From: Arthrobacter_M sp030063245 | GTDB lineage: Bacteria; Actinomycetota; Actinomycetes; Actinomycetales; Micrococcaceae | Length of the DNA: 64,000 nucleotides | Assembly (NCBI RefSeq): GCF_051131705.1 | Contig: NZ_CP180316.1 | Coordinates: forward strand, 3,224,001-3,288,000 | Reading direction: 5' to 3' | Shown: positions 61,284 through 64,000 of the stretch, one piece after another | Numbering within the stretch: position 1 is the first letter of the stretch | Layout of the letters: each line of letters starts with the position of its first letter | The notes under the pieces: generated by a model | What the model was told of the DNA's origin: nothing | The model's database searches: none | What the model saw: the letters and a program-made list of their open reading frames with translations, nothing else | Program-made: the position numbers and the translations under genes

Positions 61284-62603
61284 GTGACTGAGGATCCACT
61301 GTCCGCCGACAGCAGCTGCGCCGGCAGGACGCCAGCTTTAGGGCGCGAACCCGTGGAGCTGGAGCCCGCCCTGCCCCAGCAGCGGGTGATAGCGGCAACG
61401 GCGGGCGAGACGAGCGCCGAAAATCCCTGGCCGCTGCATCTGCTCTCCGAAAAGCTCAAAGCGCATATCGAGCGGGCACCGTCCGCCTGGGTCGAGGGGC
61501 AGATCATTGAACTCAACCGCCGGGCCAGCGTCAGTTACGTGACGCTGCGGGACCTCGACGCGGAAGTCTCGTTCAGCGTCACGGTTTGGGGCTCCGTCAT
61601 CGCCGCCATGGAACGCCCGTTGGAGCGGGGCGCTCGGGTGGTCGCCCAGCTGAGGCCGCATTTCTGGGTCAAAACGGGTCGGCTGTCCATGCAGAGCAGT
61701 GATATTCGTCCGGTCGGCTTGGGTGATTTACTGGCGAGGATCGAGCAGCTCCGTCAGGCCTTGGCGTCCGAGGGTCTCTTTGCAGCCGAACGGAAGAAGA
61801 AGCTGCCACTGCTGCCGCACTGCATCGGTCTGATCACCGGCCGGAATTCGGACGCCATGAAGGATGTCCTGCGCAATACTTCACTTCGCTGGCCGGCCGT
61901 CCAGTTCGAAGTCCGCGAGGTGGCGGTGCAGGGAGTCAACGCCGTCACCCAGGTCAGCGCCGCGCTGGCCGAGCTCGACGCCAATCCGGCCGTTGACATC
62001 ATCGTGATTGCCCGGGGCGGCGGCTCGCTGGAGGATCTGCTGCCGTTCAGTCATGAAAGCCTGATCCGCGCCGTGGCGGCCGCCCGCACTCCCGTGGTCA
62101 GCGCCATCGGCCATGAGGCGGACCGCCCCCTGCTGGACGACATCGCGGACCTTCGGGCATCCACCCCCACCGATGCCGCCAAGAGAATAGTCCCGGACGT
62201 TGCCGAGGAGCGCACCCGCGTCCAGCAGGCCCGCGAACGGCTTAATCGAAGAGTCCGTTCGTTGATCGAACGCGAATCGGAGCGCCTGCACCAGCTCCGC
62301 ACCCGGCCGGTCCTGGCCAACCCTGCTGGTATGGTCATCGTCCGCGCGGAGGACATCAGCCGGCTCCAGTTGCGGTCCCGTGCTGCCATGAACACTGCGC
62401 TGGCGCGGCATATGGACAGCATCCTGCATCTTCGGGCCCAGGTCCGGGCACTCTCGCCGCAGAAGACCCTGGACCGCGGCTACGCCGTCGTACAACTGAC
62501 GGACGGTTCGGTGGTTCGCGCGCCTGAGCAGGTCAGCCCAGGTGCCGCACTACGGATTCGCGTCGCCGCCGGTGAATTCGCCGCCGCCGCGGAACCGGGC
62601 TGA
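61284..62603 (+). CDS. xseA: Exodeoxyribonuclease VII large subunit
   Basis: A 439-residue catalytic subunit of the exonuclease degrading single-stranded DNA from both ends. An OB-fold domain (~30-135; AWVEGQIIELNRRASVSYVT) precedes the catalytic domain with GLITGRNSDAMKDVLRN, DIIVIARGGGSLEDLLPFSH and VVSAIGHEADRPLLDDIADL, then a coiled region and a final DRGYAVVQL. GTG at 61284 has GGAGG eight bases upstream; a GTG at 61263 preceded by TAGAGT could be a leaderless start. Confidence 0.93.
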   Translation: MTEDPLSADSSCAGRTPALGREPVELEPALPQQRVIAATAGETSAENPWPLHLLSEKLKAHIERAPSAWVEGQIIELNRRASVSYVTLRDLDAEVSFSVTVWGSVIAAMERPLERGARVVAQLRPHFWVKTGRLSMQSSDIRPVGLGDLLARIEQLRQALASEGLFAAERKKKLPLLPHCIGLITGRNSDAMKDVLRNTSLRWPAVQFEVREVAVQGVNAVTQVSAALAELDANPAVDIIVIARGGGSLEDLLPFSHESLIRAVAAARTPVVSAIGHEADRPLLDDIADLRASTPTDAAKRIVPDVAEERTRVQQARERLNRRVRSLIERESERLHQLRTRPVLANPAGMVIVRAEDISRLQLRSRAAMNTALARHMDSILHLRAQVRALSPQKTLDRGYAVVQLTDGSVVRAPEQVSPGAALRIRVAAGEFAAAAEPG

Positions 62604-62677
62604 TGCGGGCTGATCCCGCTCAGCAGACCTCCCCCACCCGCCGGCCGTATACGGCCATCACCGATGAACGGATCATC

Positions 62678-62980
62678 ATGACTACCGATATCACCAATGG
62701 ATCATCCCCAGAGCCGAATTCCGAGGTGGCCGCATTGAGCTATGAACAGGCACGCGAGCAGCTCGTCAGCGTCGTCAGCCAGCTCGAAGCCGGCGGTGCC
62801 AGCCTGGAAGAATCCTTGGCCCTGTGGGAACGCGGTGAGGCGCTGGCTAAGCGGTGCGAGGAATGGCTTGAGGGCGCTAAAGCCCGGCTCGCCCGCGACG
62901 CCGCGGGGTCACTGGGCCGCGCCGACCCCAGCATGGCAGACGCCGGCATTCGGAGTGCGCACGGCGACGACGGCAGGTAA
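62678..62980 (+). CDS. xseB: Exodeoxyribonuclease VII small subunit
   Basis: A 100-residue helical subunit that binds the XseA coiled region. SYEQAREQLVSVVSQLEAGG and ASLEESLALWERGEALAKRC are the family signature (about 22-66). Start taken at the ATG at 62678 for family length; the in-frame ATG at 62603 overlapping the xseA stop would add 25 unconserved residues. Directly downstream of xseA. Confidence 0.9.
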   Translation: MTTDITNGSSPEPNSEVAALSYEQAREQLVSVVSQLEAGGASLEESLALWERGEALAKRCEEWLEGAKARLARDAAGSLGRADPSMADAGIRSAHGDDGR

Positions 62981-63162
62981 CGACCGGCGTCGTCGGCACC
63001 ACCAGCATCCTGGGCACTTTTCGTCGTGTTCGATGTCCGGCACTGCGTCAACCGACCGCGCTCTCGTCGTTGGCCTGCCCCCGGCTTTGAACGCCGTCGA
63101 CTCCCGTTCAGGACGCAAATACTTTGCGGCGGTCCCCGGCTGGGGACGCCGTCGCCCTTCGT

Positions 63163-64000
63163 TTAGGACGCGGCGACTTTGCGGCGCTCCTCGGCCAAAT
63201 CAAAATCGCCAGTCGGCCAGGTCAGTTCCATGCCCTCCAGCTCGGCCAGGAGGATTTCCTGCACGGCAAGCCTGGCGTACCACTTCTTCCCGGCCGGCAC
63301 CACGTACCAGGACACGGCCGCGCTGGTCCGCTTGATAACCTCTTGATAGGCCTCCATGTACTGCGGCCAGAATGCCCGCTCGGTGAGGTCATCCACCCGG
63401 TACTTCCAGTACTTGGTGGGATCCTGCAGACGCGCCGCGAGCCGCTCCTTCTGCGTGTCCGGGCTGATGTTGAGCATGATTTTGATGATCCGCGTTCCGT
63501 CAGCCGTCAGCTTGGCCTCAAAATCGTTGATGGCACCGTAGCGTCGGTCGAGCTCGTCCGGAGTGGCCCATTTATGCACCCGGTGGATCAGCACGTCCTC
63601 ATAGTGCGAACGGTCGAAGACGCCGAGCATCCCTGCGGCAGGTACTTCCTTCTCGATCCGCCAGAGGAAGTCGTGGCGCTTCTCCGCGGGCGTCGGAGCC
63701 TTGAATGCCTTAAGCCGCACGCCCTGGGGATCGACGGAGCCCACCACATGGGAAACAATCCCGCCTTTGCCCGCGGTGTCCATCGCCTGCAGCACCAGCA
63801 GCACGGATTTCGCGCCGCCGTACTGGCCCTGCGCAAAGAGCTGCTCCTGCAGCACCGTCAGTTTCCGCGCCCGCGCCGCCAGTATCAGCTGGCCGTCCTT
63901 CTTGTTCCCGGTGAATCCGGGTGACGCGTCCGTGGGAGCCTCTGCCAGCTTGAAGCCGGGCCCGGTCTTGAGCAGTTTGGCTGGTTTTTTGTTGAATCCC
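63163..64000 (-). CDS. PPK2-family polyphosphate kinase, 5' end outside the window
   Basis: Polyphosphate:nucleotide phosphotransferase. The frame is open to the right edge; 278 codons are visible. Walker A is MDTAGKGGIVSHV, Walker B FDRSHYEDVLIHRV, lid region QKERLAARLQDPTKYWKY and ERAFWPQYMEAYQEVI. These belong to the one-domain (class III/I-like) PPK2 group. The visible N-terminal part (KLTVLQEQLFAQGQYGGAKS) is normal, so only some tens of residues are missing. Which nucleotide it uses cannot be said. Confidence 0.9.
   Translation of the reverse strand, partial: GFNKKPAKLLKTGPGFKLAEAPTDASPGFTGNKKDGQLILAARARKLTVLQEQLFAQGQYGGAKSVLLVLQAMDTAGKGGIVSHVVGSVDPQGVRLKAFKAPTPAEKRHDFLWRIEKEVPAAGMLGVFDRSHYEDVLIHRVHKWATPDELDRRYGAINDFEAKLTADGTRIIKIMLNISPDTQKERLAARLQDPTKYWKYRVDDLTERAFWPQYMEAYQEVIKRTSAAVSWYVVPAGKKWYARLAVQEILLAELEGMELTWPTGDFDLAEERRKVAAS

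Noticed and set aside
1..64000. CRISPR arrays, rRNA operons, tRNA genes and integrases
   Set aside because: No regularly spaced direct repeats, rRNA-like segments, convincing cloverleaves or integrase motifs were found by reading both strands; a covariance-model search was not possible here.

Overview
The window reads as a chromosomal segment of a high-GC Gram-positive actinobacterium, most likely Micrococcaceae (Arthrobacter or a relative). The grounds are strong G+C bias at third codon positions, GTG/TTG starts, an actinobacterial set of markers (mshB for mycothiol, DUF3117, fdxC-type ferredoxin, SigE/TatB/Mrp, DapC/DapD, Holin-X) and a gene order that largely follows the mycobacterial order from typA/mshB through fdxC-dapC, dapD/dapE, LOG, DivIVA-like, tagA, DUF3117 and O-methyltransferase/sigE to tatB and mrp. 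Genus and homology calls rest on recall of families, not on searches.

Layout. 1-2.9 kb: DEAD-box helicase and an orphan beta-class DNA methyltransferase. 3.2-7.8 kb: a membrane/stress accessory island (zinc-ribbon protein, MarR regulator, three-gene DUF3618/Holin-X/Ala-rich operon, GlsB-like protein, frameshifted diacylglycerol-kinase-like gene) built around a divergent control region with three copies of a GTAA-CATG-TTAC motif. 7.8-10.4 kb: PHP phosphoesterase and aminopeptidase P. 10.4-12.4 kb: a decayed RHS/YD-repeat gene. 12.7-18.2 kb: general stress protein, PRC/MgtE_N/CBS protein, DUF1003 protein, Mrp, TatB, SigE. 18.45-19.89 kb: a complete ISL3-type insertion sequence with inverted repeats and an 8-bp target duplication, sitting between divergent sigE and its O-methyltransferase neighbour. 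20-25.7 kb: sedolisin protease, DUF3117, a PIG-V-like mannosyltransferase abutting a 5' remnant of tagA, DivIVA-like protein and LOG protein. 25.9-29.2 kb: gluABCD-like glutamate uptake operon. 29.2-38.6 kb: lysine/DAP genes (dapE, dapD, dapC), galE, gltA, a TetR regulator, small enzymes and ferredoxin. 39-43.9 kb: MshB fused to a membrane domain, TypA and an SGNH lipoprotein. 44-55.9 kb: two adjacent paralogous oligopeptide ABC operons; the second contains a permease plus two-ATPase fusion and an enlarged permease. 56.4-64 kb: YchF, RmuC, IspH, a membrane protein, exonuclease VII subunits and a partial PPK2 kinase.

How it fits together: most of the window is conserved housekeeping (translation GTPases, DAP and isoprenoid synthesis, citrate synthase, mycothiol, DNA repair) with uptake systems for glutamate and peptides. 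The accessory novelty lies in the stress island with its shared control motif, the IS at sigE, the broken tagA locus, the RHS remnant and the fused peptide transporter. I see no CRISPR array, rRNA, tRNA, prophage, biosynthetic gene cluster or recognisable defence island. Three loci (diacylglycerol kinase, VOC protein, RHS) carry apparent single-base indels in C/G-rich runs, which could be real decay or assembly error.
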